A model generated the notes under the pieces. It searched no databases. It was not told the origin of the DNA and worked only from the letters and a program-made list of their open reading frames with translations. This document shows, in pieces, positions 22,851 to 35,332 of a stretch of DNA of 64,000 bases. Made by a program: the position numbers and the translations under genes. Position 1 is the first letter of the stretch. Every line of letters begins with the position of its first letter. Source of the stretch: Heliopora coerulea (lineage: Eukaryota > Cnidaria > Anthozoa > Scleralcyonacea > Helioporidae); the NCBI GenBank assembly GCA_030142905.1, contig JASJOG010000469.1, positions 1-64,000 on the forward strand, read 5' to 3'.

Positions 22851-25800
22851 CACATTTCAACGCACGACTTCGACATGCAAAGTTGAACCTGCATTAGATG
22901 AGTTCATAAGATCCGCGGTAAAGCCACGAGAGTAATGGGAGTGGAACCCCCCACCTTCAGAAATATGGTCTACTAAATTTGCTCGCATATGAAGAGCTAA
23001 AGTCAGGAAAGGGGTGTTATAGCTTTCCCTGAAATTGTAGAGCCCAACTACAATCCTGTAAGGGTTATGAAGCTGTGAGAGTATATGAGTCATTTACGAA
23101 CATGGAACCCCAAACCTTGTTTTACCGTGGGCTATAAAACTGCTCGCATGGTGTGTCGTACATATGCTTTTTGACCGGAAGAAACACTGGCTAGAAGTCA
23201 AGATTTCGTGGAGAAAAGTATGTCTTCAATGGTCAATAGTCTTCATATCTTTTTCAGCCCAATCCTTTACGCCATGTCACCAGTGGCTAATGTTGCTTGA
23301 AATCTACCGGAACAACGTCAAAAAACGTAAGTCTTATACAGTGACCCAACAAATTTTACCTTCTCATAGCATAGACTTCATTTCATATGATCTAATGTAA
23401 CAATTTAATATTTCCTGAATACGCAGTGGCCCTTCACTTCATCGGCATTACCACCAACATAATTACAGTCGAGTATCTCCTTACAACACTTCTAATTATG
23501 GGCACGTCTTTTGGTCTCGAAGAAATCTCCTAAATGCTTTCCATTAAAAAACTTCAATATAACTACGGACCCCCTCTAATACGCACAATGGACCAGTGGT
23601 GAAGCTAAGCATAGCAACAGGTCATGTTATACAAATTTAAAATGATCTACGATATTCAGGTATCAAGCCATATACATTAGAGCGTTTAAAATGACGTCAC
23701 ATCCATGGTCTCTATCATATGGACACCTCTCTCGTACGGACACTTGGCTTTGTCTCTTCGGCGTCCATTTTAAAGAAGTGTCATTTCACAGGACAAAAGA
23801 AAAGAAAAAGAAAAAGACAGAGAAAAAGAAAAAGAAAATATTGATTTTGGATTTGAAGATTTCAATTTGCCTATCATACTCTAGCGCAGGATATTTGCCT
23901 TTATGGCGTTGAGAAATTTCATTCTTTTTGACAATTAAAACATTCGGACGAAAAAGAAAATGCCACAAACGGAGAGACCACTCCATAGTTGATTTGCAAA
24001 GCATTTTGATACTTAAGCTTGATAAAATTATCCTGTAGAAATTAGCATGCATGGACAAGCTTTTATTTCCAAAAGCCTCATCCACTAGTCATGAATCGAC
24101 CCTCTTTGTGAGTCAGTTTCAAGGCAATGTATAGCCATATGTAGTGTTTCGTGAATTTGGAGGGAAGACCCAAGACATAACTAGCATAACAATTGCAACC
24201 TAGTTACTATATCCTATGTCCTATCTTTCTTTCTCAGTCGCAAGTGGTGCAGAGCCGAGATCGCCCATAATTTTGAAGTTTTTGGACTTCCCGGCTTGAA
24301 GGAACTGGGTTTCATAGGAAAATTGTTAGGCAACATACTATATTTGAATGGTTGTCTGCTAGAGTCCAATGTTGCACTTCAAATATATTTTTGTTTCTGA
24401 CTCTCCACGCAAATAATCCGATTTTACTTTGTTCCATTCCCTTTTTGGTCGTCTCTAAAAATTAAAAACTTTGACTCATTACTAGAAATCTTCAAAAGGC
24501 CAAGGGAGGCCATGCATGGCCCTATCCCCACAGCCACCAAGCTACTGAAAGTCAAAGCCCAAAAGCTTATCGCGATAGTTATAATTGTGACTAAGCTAGT
24601 TTATCATCACTGTCATCATTTCCGTCATCGTCGTCATACTTAAAATCGTTTTGACTGACGGTCTGATATTTTGACTGTCTGTTTTTCTGTCTGTGTTCAT
24701 TCGAATTAAAGCAAACTACAACTTGCCTAATTACCAAATTTTGTTACTTTATTTTTTGCAGGTAGATGATGGATTGTTGGTATATGTTAACAGGGGGACT
24801 TTATATATTGCGATCAACCTTGCATGCATGATTAGCTTTGATGGACATTTACGTAATTAATCAGGTTTATTAGTTTATTAGGAGTCATATGAACTGAAGT
24901 TGATTTAGTCAGGAAGTTACTGTTGTTTGGAGAGAAAGTCTGTTAAGTTGTCTGTTTTGCTAACCTGAATTGTAATTTTGTAAAGCGTGGTAAAGCCTAT
25001 ATAGTACCTAAAAGAGAAATCTTTGCAGTTTTAAAATTAAGTAAATTGAATTTGCATGCCTTCAGTCTCAGTATTTTTTAAAATCGGTTTCAATTGCTTC
25101 GGTTATCGGAACTTTGCCAAGTTTTATTTTTATTTACCTTTTTTTCCCCTTTGATTTTCTTCAGAAATACCAGCAGTGAGCAGTTGTTCATCACTTATGA
25201 GACTCACTCAACTGTTTTTTCCGAAAAATATCTGCAAATATCCCGTGCATTCCTTACTCCTGATCTGGCTAATGCCAGATAAGCTTTTTTTAATCCCTCG
25301 AAAAATCAATTGCTTGATATATCAAATACCTCGCCTTTGTTTTAAACTTTTAGCTTTTTTACCATACCTATAGAGTTTGGTCATGACTTGAACTTTTGGC
25401 CATTACAAGGCGCGACGTTTGAAAAATTTTGGGAAAAATTAGTATTTTAGCCCCTCTGAGATCGATTCTGTGGTATCCTAAGATGTTCCTTTTAACATTT
25501 CTGCCAATAAAGTTATCAGTAACACGAATTGTTAAGGGTACAGGGACCAAGTCTGTTTTCCCGTAAACACGTCAGTGCATCTCCAATAGTTAAATTTGAC
25601 ATGAAACCAAGCCTATTTAAAAATTAATAGATATTTTTGATCGGATAAGGGCTTTTTACTCAATTAAAGAACTTACTTCGAAGTTGAAGCGTGAAATGAG
25701 TAAATATCATTTCAAAAACTTCGAGCACGCAAGTTTTTTTCAACAATTTTTAACTTCAGTCTGGATGAAGCCGAATAGAAATGCGCGCGATTTGTCAGTA

Positions 25801-26254
25801 CATTAGAAAACAGTTTCTAGAATATCCAACACGTAGTCAAGTTTTCAATTTTAATCACTTGTATTAACTTTTTCTCTGACTTTCGGCACGTAGCCAAGCA
25901 TTTTGCAATCTACATGAAATTTAGGAAATTCCCTGTTTTGCGCGTTTATACAAACCGTGACCTCAAACCAGAAAAATGCCGGTCTTTTGCCGTTCTAAGA
26001 AATCCTGCCAAAGCTAGATAATGCATTATTGGATAAATAATGTACAGATCCGCGAAATAACGCAATAATTCCCGAATTATGTATGATTTTTTAAATAGTT
26101 TAGTTCTTTTAACTTAAATATATATCATCTGGCTTAAATAATTAAATTTTTTAATTTGTGAAAGAGAAAAACGATTTTGGCAAATTTGACATTCACGACA
26201 GGCAAACACGATATCCAAACATAAATGTGAGCTGCCCTACATATGCACTTTTAA
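22851..26254. other. Spacer, no gene recognised
   Basis: Only short frames. A purine-only AAAAAG-rich tract lies at about 23797-23840. No transposon termini were recognised. Confidence 0.5.
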
Positions 26255-26456
26255 CTAAGTCACATTGCAATATTTCCAGGTATTTGCACCTACCTTCATC
26301 TTTCACTGGTTTGATTGTTTTCCAATTCGGTAGGTCTATTCTCTCACTCGAGACCATCTATCCCTCTTTCATTTCCACCATGGTACACTTTTGGATCCCA
26401 AATTGCATTCCTATTTCTTCACTAAACATCTTCGCAGTTTGGCTGCTAGTCGGTGC
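26255..26456 (-). pseudogene. Non-LTR reverse-transcriptase fragment
   Basis: The minus strand reads the RT segment that follows the catalytic Asp-Asp box in many cnidarian LINE ORFs: AKMFSEEIGMQFGIQKC, then, after one in-frame stop, a CKYLEIL block matching the canonical YKYLGI. The frame runs on upstream to about 26.7 kb without clear RT motifs. It is a decayed fragment with no function expected. Confidence 0.65.
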
Positions 26457-27734
26457 TCTTATCGGGTTCTTAGTCATTATTTCCCCCAATCTTATTTCAT
26501 TCTCCACGATGCCGATGCCTCCTTTTATGGTCCGTTTGATTTCTTCAATTTCCAGACTTGTAAACCGTTCATTGGGATATCGCTATTTCGACCAGACTCT
26601 CATAATTGTTTCACTTTCCATAAACACAGTCTTCTGCAAATCCTTTACTATTATCTCAGCCTTAATCTGATATCCTATCGCTCCGAACAACAATATCTTC
26701 CTGTTTCTCTACCCAAACATTTTAAAATTAATGGGATATTTTTTTTCCTCGAATAAGCGCATGGGGCGCTTATTCCAAATTTGAATTATTAGGAGGGCGC
26801 TTAATAACAAATTACAAACATGAACTCATGGTTTGCGCATATTAGACAACATTTGATTTAAGAAAAAACGAAAGTTATTGAACGATTGCTGCTGTTCAAT
26901 TGAATTTTTTTATGGTTTTGTCGTGTGGTTCCAATTACCTACTCCAAAATCATAAGAAAAAGATTTTGTGTCCCAAAAGAATCATGCACGAGACAATGTT
27001 ACGCATCTTTTACACTCCTCTTTTCTCTTGATCTACTATATACATACTCAGTTTTTCAACTCTGCATTGCATGTCTAACTGCGTAGCCATCGGACACCTC
27101 GTAAAAATCCAAAACAATGTGGTGGGTTTACACTTCCCTTTTCCACCCAGTTGGCACTTTTACTATTTTTTACAGCATTTATATGGGCCCGTACATCGAC
27201 TCTGACACGAAAAATCATACTCATTCAATCGATTCTACATGGCATATCCTTTTATGTGTAGCCATCCCACACGCGTTATAGCGCGGGACTTAAAACGCAC
27301 TATATTACAACCATATCAACTCCCAGTCATTAAATTATCACATTTACATAACTATAACACTAGTGTTTTTGCAATTACCTATTCCAAAACCATAAAAAAT
27401 GAAAGTTAAACACTGAATGATTCAGTTGGTATTCAATACAGGCACGGCAAAATTCATTGGAAAATTTAAAGAAGGGTTGCTGCGTGCACAAGCATTGTGC
27501 AAGCACATGGAGATAACAATGATAAATGATGAGTTATATGGAAAGAAACGTTACTTGATATTTTAGGCACGTACATGTAACAAACCTGGAGCAGTATTGG
27601 CCTGATTAATGAAACCGTAGTTGAATTGCTTGAGATGATTTTTCATGGGAGGGGGCGCTTATTTCGAATTCCACGTTCAACCGGGCTGCTTAATCGAGGG
27701 AGGGTGCTTATTCGAGGAAACACGGTAATTTCTA

Positions 27735-27985
27735 CCTAGTAATCCGTACCTTTTTCCGCGGTTTCAAAGGCTAGCTGTTGATATTTTTCCATCTTTTCCA
27801 TTATCTTTTCTTCAAGGTTGCTCTCCTGCGGGCATGCCATTGTCACATATTAGTTCCTTTTATTCTCTTTATCCTCGAGTGTCAGGTCTAACCTTCTGGC
27901 TTCACTACTTAACCGCATCTTGTATTCAAAGTCCCAAACTAGCTTCTCGTTTGCTGTTCTTAAACACTTTTTCTTAGTGCTTTTT
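27735..27985 (-). pseudogene. Non-LTR retrotransposon C-terminal domain remnant
   Basis: Minus-strand translation shows LVWDFEYKMR, EARRLDLTLEDKE and, after a stop, VTMACPQES and KYQQLAFE. This order matches the C-terminal endonuclease-like region of a LINE family common in cnidarians. Three stops or shifts make it a relic. It is a different copy from the fragment at 30227-30415. Confidence 0.6.
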
Positions 27986-28126
27986 CATTTACCATTTCAT
28001 ACCTCTTTGCTCACTCAACTGCTATAAGCATGAGAGCTTTGTTTTGACGATGAAAGTATTCTTAGTCCGCTAATACTTTGGATCGGGCCAATTTCGAGTA
28101 AGGTTATGAAAAGATGGAAAACTAGT

Positions 28127-29218
28127 CTAGAAATATGGAACGAGTATGATAGGAGTGTCAGTAGATAGATAAACATATCTTGTGTGTAGTTTTGCCGGGT
28201 TATTGTCCCCTGTCTGTCTTGAGGATTTCCATGACGTTGTTTCAATTATCTGCTCTTGTAACTTCACTATTGCTGACATTCCCCTAGGATCCAAGTTACA
28301 CTCCAACGACATACTGCACTCTGTTTCTTGCTTAATGTACGTCTCAATTTCAAATTCTTTTTGTTTGTATTGGTCAATTAGGTAACCTTCAGTACCTATT
28401 TCCAACACACCCTTGATCTTCGTCCAGCTTTCTTTCCAGGTTCAACTTTGTAGTTTTCTGTATGTCTTACCTCTTCCACGATTTATTTAGGTACAGCTTC
28501 TAGAGATCTTTACTCCTTCAACTTTTCTTGTTTCCAAACAGCTTGTATCCATGTACTTTCTGAGGTTGCCATGTAGTACGATACCCTAAAATGGAGGCCA
28601 TTAAATGACTTCTTAAATCAATTAGTGTATTAGTAATGAATGAATGGATGAATAAACCGATAGCGTCAAGTCATATTTTACGTCCAAGGACTTGAACTGT
28701 TATTTCCAGTCCAAGAAATGGAAAAAACTGCTCAAGTCCGCTGCCCAGTACTTCTATGATATTTCGAGTTCGTTCACGCGGTTGCATTCAGTGGCTCTGA
28801 TTGACTGATGTAGTCATGAATTACTGATGAGTTTGAGAAGTTCCACTTCCGTACATTTGTGCACATTCACTGGATAAGCTGCCACTGGTGTTATTTTGTT
28901 ATTAACTGTGCGTATCAAATTCTTATCATGTAACTCTTTTCTGCATCTCAGCTTTCACTCTTAACGAAACTTCCTTAACTTTAATTTCTTCTGGTTGTTC
29001 TGCTCCCAAGAACCTGCAGGTATCATCTATATTTGGGCGAATGCCATCAACCCTTCTTCAAACACTTTTAACCGCTCATCTTTGATCATCATCCCATGCT
29101 CAAATACCATTTCTACACACTTAGATACTCCACGAAAAGCACCTGTAACGTCACTTGCTTGTACCAATATTTCACTTACTCCTTCCAGTTGTTGATGACT
29201 TTCTTGATACACTTCCAA
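28127..29218 (-). other. Decayed coding-like DNA, unidentified
   Basis: Minus-strand frames at 28127-28408 (93 codons) and 29027-29218 (63 codons) have protein-like composition, rich in Glu, Lys, Gln and Ser. They lie between LINE scraps of the same orientation. I do not recognise them; they may be the N-terminal part of one of those retroelements. Confidence 0.35.
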
Positions 29219-30226
29219 ATCGTCTGTGCGTCTTCTTTGCTTCTCTTTGTTCTGTGGAACCCATGCTACATCATCTTGCTTATGACAAAATACACACAGC
29301 TATCTCTGTTACACAAAAAGAAACTGTTGACTATCACCCTGATAAAAACCAATGAGATATGTTTGCCCATCTACTGACACTCTTATTATTCTCTTTCCAT
29401 ACTTCGATTAGTTTTCCGTTTTTTTATAAGCTTACTTCATGCCAACATTACTTCGTTCGGAATCCCAATCACTCCTGACGATCCTTTATAATTCATTTGA
29501 CGTAAAATGTTTTCCTCACGATCCCCACTGTCATTGATATAAATCTCTTGTGTCGCTGTTCAATTTCAAGTATCATTGGTTTGTCCGGTTTGATAATCGT
29601 TATCAATATCTCCCATAAAATCATACTTGAGCGCATGGGTTTTAAACTGTCAATCCTAAGTTACCCGGCTCATAGGATCAGGCAATTACTGACAGGTTTT
29701 GCCACTTCCTGCCAGGTAATCGCCCGAGACTTCATACTCTGTAGCCCTTTACTCGACAGCTCAATTAAAGGCCTTGAGCTCCGAGTATAATTTTTATCAT
29801 AGCAACACTAAGTGGGTCACCAACAAAGGTTAATGAGTCCTATCTACCCAAGTTTTTATATCAGGGTGATGCTTACCCTAGATAGGCTACCACTCCTGAT
29901 TAACAAACCCCATCTACTCGAAGCAACTGGTTTTGAGAAGCAAGATTCTCACTTTTCGCTCCCCTCTCCTGTTAGTAAGGATATTATGCCTGGTGAAGTG
30001 TTGGAGCTGGAGTTAGTTGTCAGAAGCTGTATTGACAACCTTATTATTATCATTATCCTTTTTATTTTTGCCTTATCTTGAGAGTGCACATATATTTTCT
30101 CTGGTAAATAATTTTGATATAAATTAGACATTAAGACAAATCTCTTGTCCTCAGGTATCTAAAACTTTTCGAATGATTTTTTTCCATTCCCAATAGTCAC
30201 TGCGAAACAGGTGTATACTACAGTTA

Positions 30227-30415
30227 TTATCTATCTGTTCCAGACATCGTCGATGATTCTTTCCAATTGTTTTCAGGAACCCAACTATCACCGAAATAAT
30301 CTTCACTTCTCTGAGATTCCACAATTGCTTTAGTTCTCAAATCTTGATACACATCAATCTTCTCCTTCTCTTTCTTCTCAATCCTTGTGTCTAGGGGAGA
30401 AGCGATGTCTATCAA
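30227..30415 (-). pseudogene. Second non-LTR C-terminal domain remnant
   Basis: Begins with MIDIASPLDTRIEKKEKEKI followed by VYQDLRTKAIVE. This corresponds to the IDIA.P.DTRI..KE.EKI.KYQDL block of the LINE C-terminal domain, with the catalytic-type Asp retained. The rest is frame-shifted. It is a duplicate of the domain found at 27735-27985, probably from a separate insertion. Confidence 0.6.
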
Positions 30416-31657
30416 TAAACATGATTATTGTTAAAATAGCCTTGATTATTATCATTAAAGCAAAATATTATTCTGCTTGTGATAGTGCATGAAATTCCAA
30501 GTCGACAAAGATAATTCATGTAATGTATATTTACAGTGGATCGTAACAGTTAAATCTAACTGCCGGAGTATGTTCGAACAGAGATCGGGAGTGTCGTTTC
30601 TCGGTGTTTCAAATATTGAGTGAAAAGTGGCAATGGCGAGTTATTCATGAACATTAGGCTGGTTTCTGATTTGATGTTAACCAATTATCTCTTTTGAACA
30701 GCTTATCAGACATCACATGTCTTTTTTTCATTACACTCGCAAGATGTTCTGCATAGCGATCAATTAATAATCTTGGACTCGGATTATCTCAGGCCAAAAT
30801 GGTATCTCGACCCTATGATCATATATTTAGTTTCGGATGTCACTGTACTTTATCTGCGCATATCTATCGTTTTGTTTCCGAGATCTGTGCTTAATTTGCA
30901 TTTTATTTCATACGGGGTGGATCCCATTTCTTTCTCGTAGTCGTAGGTATCACTCATGGTAGGAATATGATGACGGGTGTGACTCGTGTTATGTTGACAA
31001 TAGAACTTCCTGTTATTGTTATTCTATCCTTCTTCAGATCTCGCTTGCTACTGTGTAGTTGTCTCGTGTAGTGAATGTACTTTGAATAAAACGTCTATCA
31101 ACTCAAACCCTTTAGCGCTGATTCTTAACTACATTCAATTTAATTTAGAAATTAAGATTTGATGATTGATAGAATTCGAAACCTTTTTGACATCGAGAAG
31201 TAAAGTTCCGTAAATAAAAACCGAAAAATTAAAAGTTTCATTACCGCTAGAACAAATCGTTTCGTCTATCCACGATGTTCTGGCTGTAGTTTCAAATCCT
31301 AGCGGCTCGTGTAAGAGCGGTCCAAACCGTGTTGGTGTAGACGTGGGTTCACTGGATGCCCATTAAGGGTTCAAAAGATATTTTTCTCAGTAGAAAAAGC
31401 ATAGATGAGAACGTTAACAAATGTTTATTTTTACCAAATTAAAAATTGCACGATAATACCCTTCGTCAATGGTATGATTGTAAGGGACTGGACGCATGTC
31501 GAGGAATTGCTGTTAGTAAGGTGGAATCGAAAACTCATCCTAGCAATTATAGGCCAATGCTTGTACTCCGTATTGCTATCAAACTAGTAAAGAGAATTAT
31601 CTTCATCCAGTTATATTTTCAACTAAGAATGACGAACATGTAGGTTTTCAGGGTCTC
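30416..31657. other. Spacer preceding the Polinton, no gene recognised
   Basis: Unremarkable host DNA without an open frame of interest. Its last six bases before 31664 form the left target duplication of the Polinton. Confidence 0.5.
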
Positions 31658-31663
31658 ACTCTT
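31658..31663 (+). repeat. Left target-site duplication (ACTCTT)
   Basis: Identical to 49805-49810. Six base pairs is the duplication length known for Polinton integration. A perfect match argues for a single integration event that was not followed by boundary rearrangement. Confidence 0.92.
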
Positions 31664-31967
31664 AGTAGTCTATAAAGTGGGGATTCCAGCACATTTTCTG
31701 AATTTTAATGAGCTTTCAAAAATTGATGACGCCATCATTTTTTGTCACATTTACTTCCGGTTTCTTAATGACGTCATCAAATTCCAAGAATTACTTCCGG
31801 TTTCCCAAAACCTGTCAATCATTTTCATAACCTGTCAAATCTGTCTCAAACCGGATTTTCAAAATTAATCAAATTTCTCACATTTTCAAAATTAATCAAA
31901 TTTCTCACATTTTCAAAATTATCCAAATTTCTCTCATTTTAAAAATTATCCAAATTTCTCTCATTTT
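31664..31967 (+). repeat. Left terminal inverted repeat
   Basis: 304 bp, matching the reverse complement of 49501-49804 almost base for base. The inner part is an array of 27-bp units (AAATTTCTCACATTTTC type). This side has four units before divergence, against six on the right. Confidence 0.93.
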
Positions 31968-32076
31968 AAAAATTAATATAAATTCATTAATTATTTTAAA
32001 AAACGAACAAAATACAAAACCACAAAAAGAAGATAAATAATTTTGTAATTTTATAATAAATCAATATATTATAAAA

Positions 32077-32604
32077 TTAATTTGTTGGTGATTTTGGTTT
32101 GTCAGTACGTTTTTTAATAACATGTTTTCCAACCGTAATACCCCCAGATAATATTCCAAGATATGGTAAATACGGAGTTAACCCTCCAACCACAGATTTT
32201 ACATCTCTTTTTAATAATTTATCTCTAACCAATTCTTTTTCTAATTCTTCACTACTTTCAATTGCTTCTAAACCACCCAATAAATCCGCAAATTTACTAA
32301 TTAATAAATCTGTTAAAAATGCATTTGTTTTTTCCGCTTGTTTTATTTCATATTCAGCATAAATTTTTGATATAACTTTATCACTTGATTTTTTCAAATT
32401 TTGAACTGATTGAGAAATTTCCCCATCTTCAGATAATCTTATCAATTCTTCTCGTTTTTTCATTAATTCTTTTTTAACACACTCATCTTGCGTTTTTTTC
32501 ACTTGAGAACTCGCGGGTGTGCTTGATTCCATTTGCGGTATTTCTATATGTTCATTCATTTCGCGTGTTTCACGCGTTTCACGTGTTTCACATGTTTCAC
32601 TCAT
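32077..32604 (-). CDS. Polinton small protein with hydrophobic C-terminus
   Basis: 175 codons, not recognised by family. The N-terminus is a run of ETR/ETC repeats encoded by a degenerate 9-bp repeat. The middle is charged and predicted helical (KKELMKKREELIRLSEDGE). Residues about 138-162 are glycine-rich and hydrophobic (GGLTPYLPYLGILSGG), followed by a basic tail, which suggests a membrane or capsid-internal association. The ATG overlaps the stop of the upstream ATPase gene by eight bases (ATGAGTGA), so the two are tightly coupled. The start sits in the TATAAAATAAATG context shared by many genes of the element. Confidence 0.75.
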   Translation of the reverse strand: MSETCETRETRETREMNEHIEIPQMESSTPASSQVKKTQDECVKKELMKKREELIRLSEDGEISQSVQNLKKSSDKVISKIYAEYEIKQAEKTNAFLTDLLISKFADLLGGLEAIESSEELEKELVRDKLLKRDVKSVVGGLTPYLPYLGILSGGITVGKHVIKKRTDKPKSPTN

Positions 32605-33217
32605 TTATTTTATAACTAAATGGAAAAATTAAATTTATTTCCAAGAATGAATATTTTTTTCTTTTCAAAGTTTCTAAAATTTTTTCCAATTCTTTTCGAT
32701 CATCCACACCGCTTGCGGACCGTAGGTCTAAATATTCTTGAATTATTGTTGTCATATCTTTTTTATTTGGATTATAAAATGTGACTAATTTTGAAATATT
32801 TTCTCTAAATGGTTTTGCAATACTTGTAAATTGTTGTGTAATTACAACAACGGAAAGATTATAGTGTCTAGCACTAAATCCTAATTTAACCAATTCACTT
32901 GTTCTATTTTTTACATTTTTTCCACTTGCACAATCATCAAGAATAATTAAACTTTTGGTTCCTTTTGAAAAATTTACTATAAATTTTAGCCAATCTTCAA
33001 CATTGTCTTGTTCGCAAGGAATAGCAATAAAATCTTCATCTTTATCATATTTCCAATTTTCATAAGTTTTATTCCATTCAAACGTAGGACAAATTAGAAA
33101 AATATAATCAAAATAATTTTTATATTCATTTTCTATAAAATCCAAAAGATATTTTGTTTTTCCGCAAGCAGTCATTCCAACAATTATCATATTAAATGGT
33201 TTAATTTCATAATTCAT
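32597..33217 (-). CDS. Polinton genome-packaging ATPase (A32/FtsK-HerA type)
   Basis: 206 codons. Motor ATPase expected to pump DNA into the virion. Visible motifs are Walker A GMTACGKT (residues 14-21), Walker B SLIILDD (about 89-95) and the sensor-like VVVITQQ (123-129), in the order and spacing of Polinton and poxvirus A32-like packaging ATPases. Length is normal for the family. It lies between the major capsid gene and the small 175-codon gene in one minus-strand cluster. A triloop double hairpin (32709-32728) lies in frame near the C-terminus, encoding LRSASG, without breaking the frame. The start is chosen at the first ATG after the capsid gene, in AAATAAAAAATG. Confidence 0.92.
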   Translation of the reverse strand: MNYEIKPFNMIIVGMTACGKTKYLLDFIENEYKNYFDYIFLICPTFEWNKTYENWKYDKDEDFIAIPCEQDNVEDWLKFIVNFSKGTKSLIILDDCASGKNVKNRTSELVKLGFSARHYNLSVVVITQQFTSIAKPFRENISKLVTFYNPNKKDMTTIIQEYLDLRSASGVDDRKELEKILETLKRKKYSFLEINLIFPFSYKINE

Positions 33218-33233
33218 TTTTTATTTTTGTTTT

Positions 33234-34472
33234 TTAAAATTGGATTGAAGATAAATCTTTATTTACAATATTTAGCAATCCATCGCTTATTACAAATATA
33301 TGACACATTACATTTGCAGAAATAGCAGTTTTTTTAATTTCTAACAATAATCCAGACTGTGTGTTTACTAATTTTTTACCAGTTCCATAAACAAAGTTGT
33401 CATCTAATGTTCTTAAATCCACACATAATGCAAATGAATCTTTGTAGAATTTTTCAATATCCATAATTGCGTCACAATCAAAATAATTACAACGAAATAT
33501 TCTAAGTGCTTCTTCAAAAAATCTTCTTTTAGAAAATCCTTGGGAATATATGCTATTTGGAACTCCTTCAACACTAATTTTGACGTCTGTTATATTTGGA
33601 TAAACAAATTGCTCACTATCTGTAATAGTTTTATTTCTAAATAACAATACAACTGCTTTCATGCTCTTACGTGGTATATTTATAGTTTCATTATGTAAAG
33701 TTGCATTTTTATCCCATTCTACTGTTTTCATCAAAGTTACATAATTATATGATAATGATCTTCCAGTAGTGTAATTTGTTAAAACATCAATTGCTAAATC
33801 TTGATTTTCAATCGTTTCATATTCCAATTCTAAATTTTCCAAAGTATATCCTTCAACACTTTCACCACTTTGCGCTACCATAATTTCACTTGCTTTTGGG
33901 AAAGTTAAAATATATTGAAAATTATTAATCATTCCATAAGGAGCATATAATCCATGATCCAAGAGTATTTTTTCTAATTTTAAGCACTGTTTTGTTCCAT
34001 AAATATCAAACATTAGTTTATCAGAAGCTTTTTCAGAATTACCACTTGTCGCTCCAGAGTCATCTTTTGAAATTAATTTTCTAAGGTTTTCTCTAGCAAT
34101 TCCATATTCAACCATATCTGCTCTTTCGAATTCAGGTTTCCAAAGATCTTTGTAAATTTCCAAAATAGATTCTCCACTATTATCATAAGCAATTTCACCA
34201 GCAAATTTAACAACCAATCTTTTCTTTAACAATTTTGATAAATTATTTAAAAACCAAGACTTGGTGTTTGAATTTTTAAAATTAAATAACAATCTTAAAG
34301 AATCAGGTACAAGACACAGATTGGGGTTTAATTTTGGAATATCTATATAAAGGTCTTCTTCTGGACTTGCTGAATTTGGATTTAAAGTTACAACACGTCT
34401 TGTTCTGGTTCCTTTAATTTCACTCATTTTTGACCTTTTATATCCTGGGTATAATTCGTTTTCTCTATTCAT
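33234..34472 (-). CDS. Polinton major capsid protein (double jelly-roll)
   Basis: 412 codons, the expected building block of an icosahedral capsid. Recognised by blocks I associate with cnidarian Polinton capsid proteins: VPDSLRLLFNF and SWFLNNL (residues 55-77), VEYGIARENLRKLIS (121-135), KILLDHGLYAPYG (168-180), NLELEYETIE (213-222), and YPNITDVKISVEGVPNSIY (291-309). The strand-rich pattern fits two beta-barrels. The frame is intact. The ATG follows ATATAATAAAA; a second ATG at residue 16 is possible. It is downstream of the 272-codon gene by 25 bases and upstream of the ATPase. The assignment is by pattern memory and gene context, not by a structural search. Confidence 0.82.
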   Translation of the reverse strand: MNRENELYPGYKRSKMSEIKGTRTRRVVTLNPNSASPEEDLYIDIPKLNPNLCLVPDSLRLLFNFKNSNTKSWFLNNLSKLLKKRLVVKFAGEIAYDNSGESILEIYKDLWKPEFERADMVEYGIARENLRKLISKDDSGATSGNSEKASDKLMFDIYGTKQCLKLEKILLDHGLYAPYGMINNFQYILTFPKASEIMVAQSGESVEGYTLENLELEYETIENQDLAIDVLTNYTTGRSLSYNYVTLMKTVEWDKNATLHNETINIPRKSMKAVVLLFRNKTITDSEQFVYPNITDVKISVEGVPNSIYSQGFSKRRFFEEALRIFRCNYFDCDAIMDIEKFYKDSFALCVDLRTLDDNFVYGTGKKLVNTQSGLLLEIKKTAISANVMCHIFVISDGLLNIVNKDLSSIQF

Positions 34473-34497
34473 TTTTTATTATATAAAAAATTTTTTT

Positions 34498-35316
34498 TTA
34501 ATCTTTACCCTTTTGGTTTTTATTTCGGTATTCCTTGTCCTTTCGGTATTCATTGTATAAAAAGTAAGTGATTGCAATAACTAATATCCATAAATTTTTA
34601 GCAAGAAAAGCAATACCTTTTGCACTCCATGATAATATTTGAGAAATTAAATTTAAAACTGCTGAAATGACTGCGCCAAAATTTTTACCTATATTTGCAA
34701 TTGCTTTTCCTAAATTTCCAACTGCTTTTGCACCTTGTTTTAATGCGTTTCTTGCTCCTATAACTATTGTCGTAATTATACCTGCTACAGAAATTGCTAC
34801 TGCTGATAAACCAGCGAGATTTTCTTTTGCCCAATTTTTAAATCTTTCTAATCTTCCAAGGTCAGATTCTTCAGCATTTTCATTTAAAATTTGTATTCCT
34901 TCTTCACTGATTGGTCTTTCATCATTTTCAAGTCTTGTTTTATCTGCATATAATTTTGCAATTTCTGAAAAACTCTTATATATACTTTTTTGAGGTTCAG
35001 CTGTTTCTAAATCAGCTTTATTTACCCAATATTCATATTCTCTATCAAATGATTTAATTTTTTCACGTAAAACATTTTTTCTTTCATTTTCTGATAAATC
35101 AAAATATTCTTGAACTCCAACTGGAGAGACAGCTTCTTCAAAATTTAATAAACCTCTAAATTCTCTTAATTCATCTGAATCAAATAATGATCTTCTTGGA
35201 TCATTTACATCTTCAATTAATTTAATCAAGTTATTTTCATCAATTATTCTATTAACTTCATTATCAATTTGTGAAATTGTATCTTCAACTATTTTTTCTC
35301 TCTCAGTTTTTCTCAT
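34498..35316 (-). CDS. Polinton virion-associated membrane protein, conserved in element B
   Basis: 272 codons. The N-terminal half is helical and acidic. Residues about 150-170 hold DLGRLERFKNWAKEN, followed by a hydrophobic glycine/alanine-rich stretch (SVAGIITTIVIGARNALKQG) and a longer hydrophobic C-terminal region with a likely transmembrane helix (LWILVIAITYFLYNEY) and a basic tail. Element B encodes a clear relative at 63137-64000 with LSRLERFKDWVKKN and GIAGIITTISTSARNAIKKG, so this is a conserved family. A role in membrane penetration, like adenovirus protein VI, is a guess from hydrophobicity and its place beside the capsid gene. The start lacks the TAAATG context seen at its neighbours. 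Confidence 0.8.
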   Translation of the reverse strand: MRKTEREKIVEDTISQIDNEVNRIIDENNLIKLIEDVNDPRRSLFDSDELREFRGLLNFEEAVSPVGVQEYFDLSENERKNVLREKIKSFDREYEYWVNKADLETAEPQKSIYKSFSEIAKLYADKTRLENDERPISEEGIQILNENAEESDLGRLERFKNWAKENLAGLSAVAISVAGIITTIVIGARNALKQGAKAVGNLGKAIANIGKNFGAVISAVLNLISQILSWSAKGIAFLAKNLWILVIAITYFLYNEYRKDKEYRNKNQKGKD

Positions 35317-35332
35317 ATCATAATTTCCCTCA

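Noticed and set aside
26158..26670. 170-codon plus-strand hydrophobic frame
   Set aside because: It is antisense to a minus-strand LINE reverse-transcriptase remnant, and its hydrophobicity is the expected shadow of that reading.
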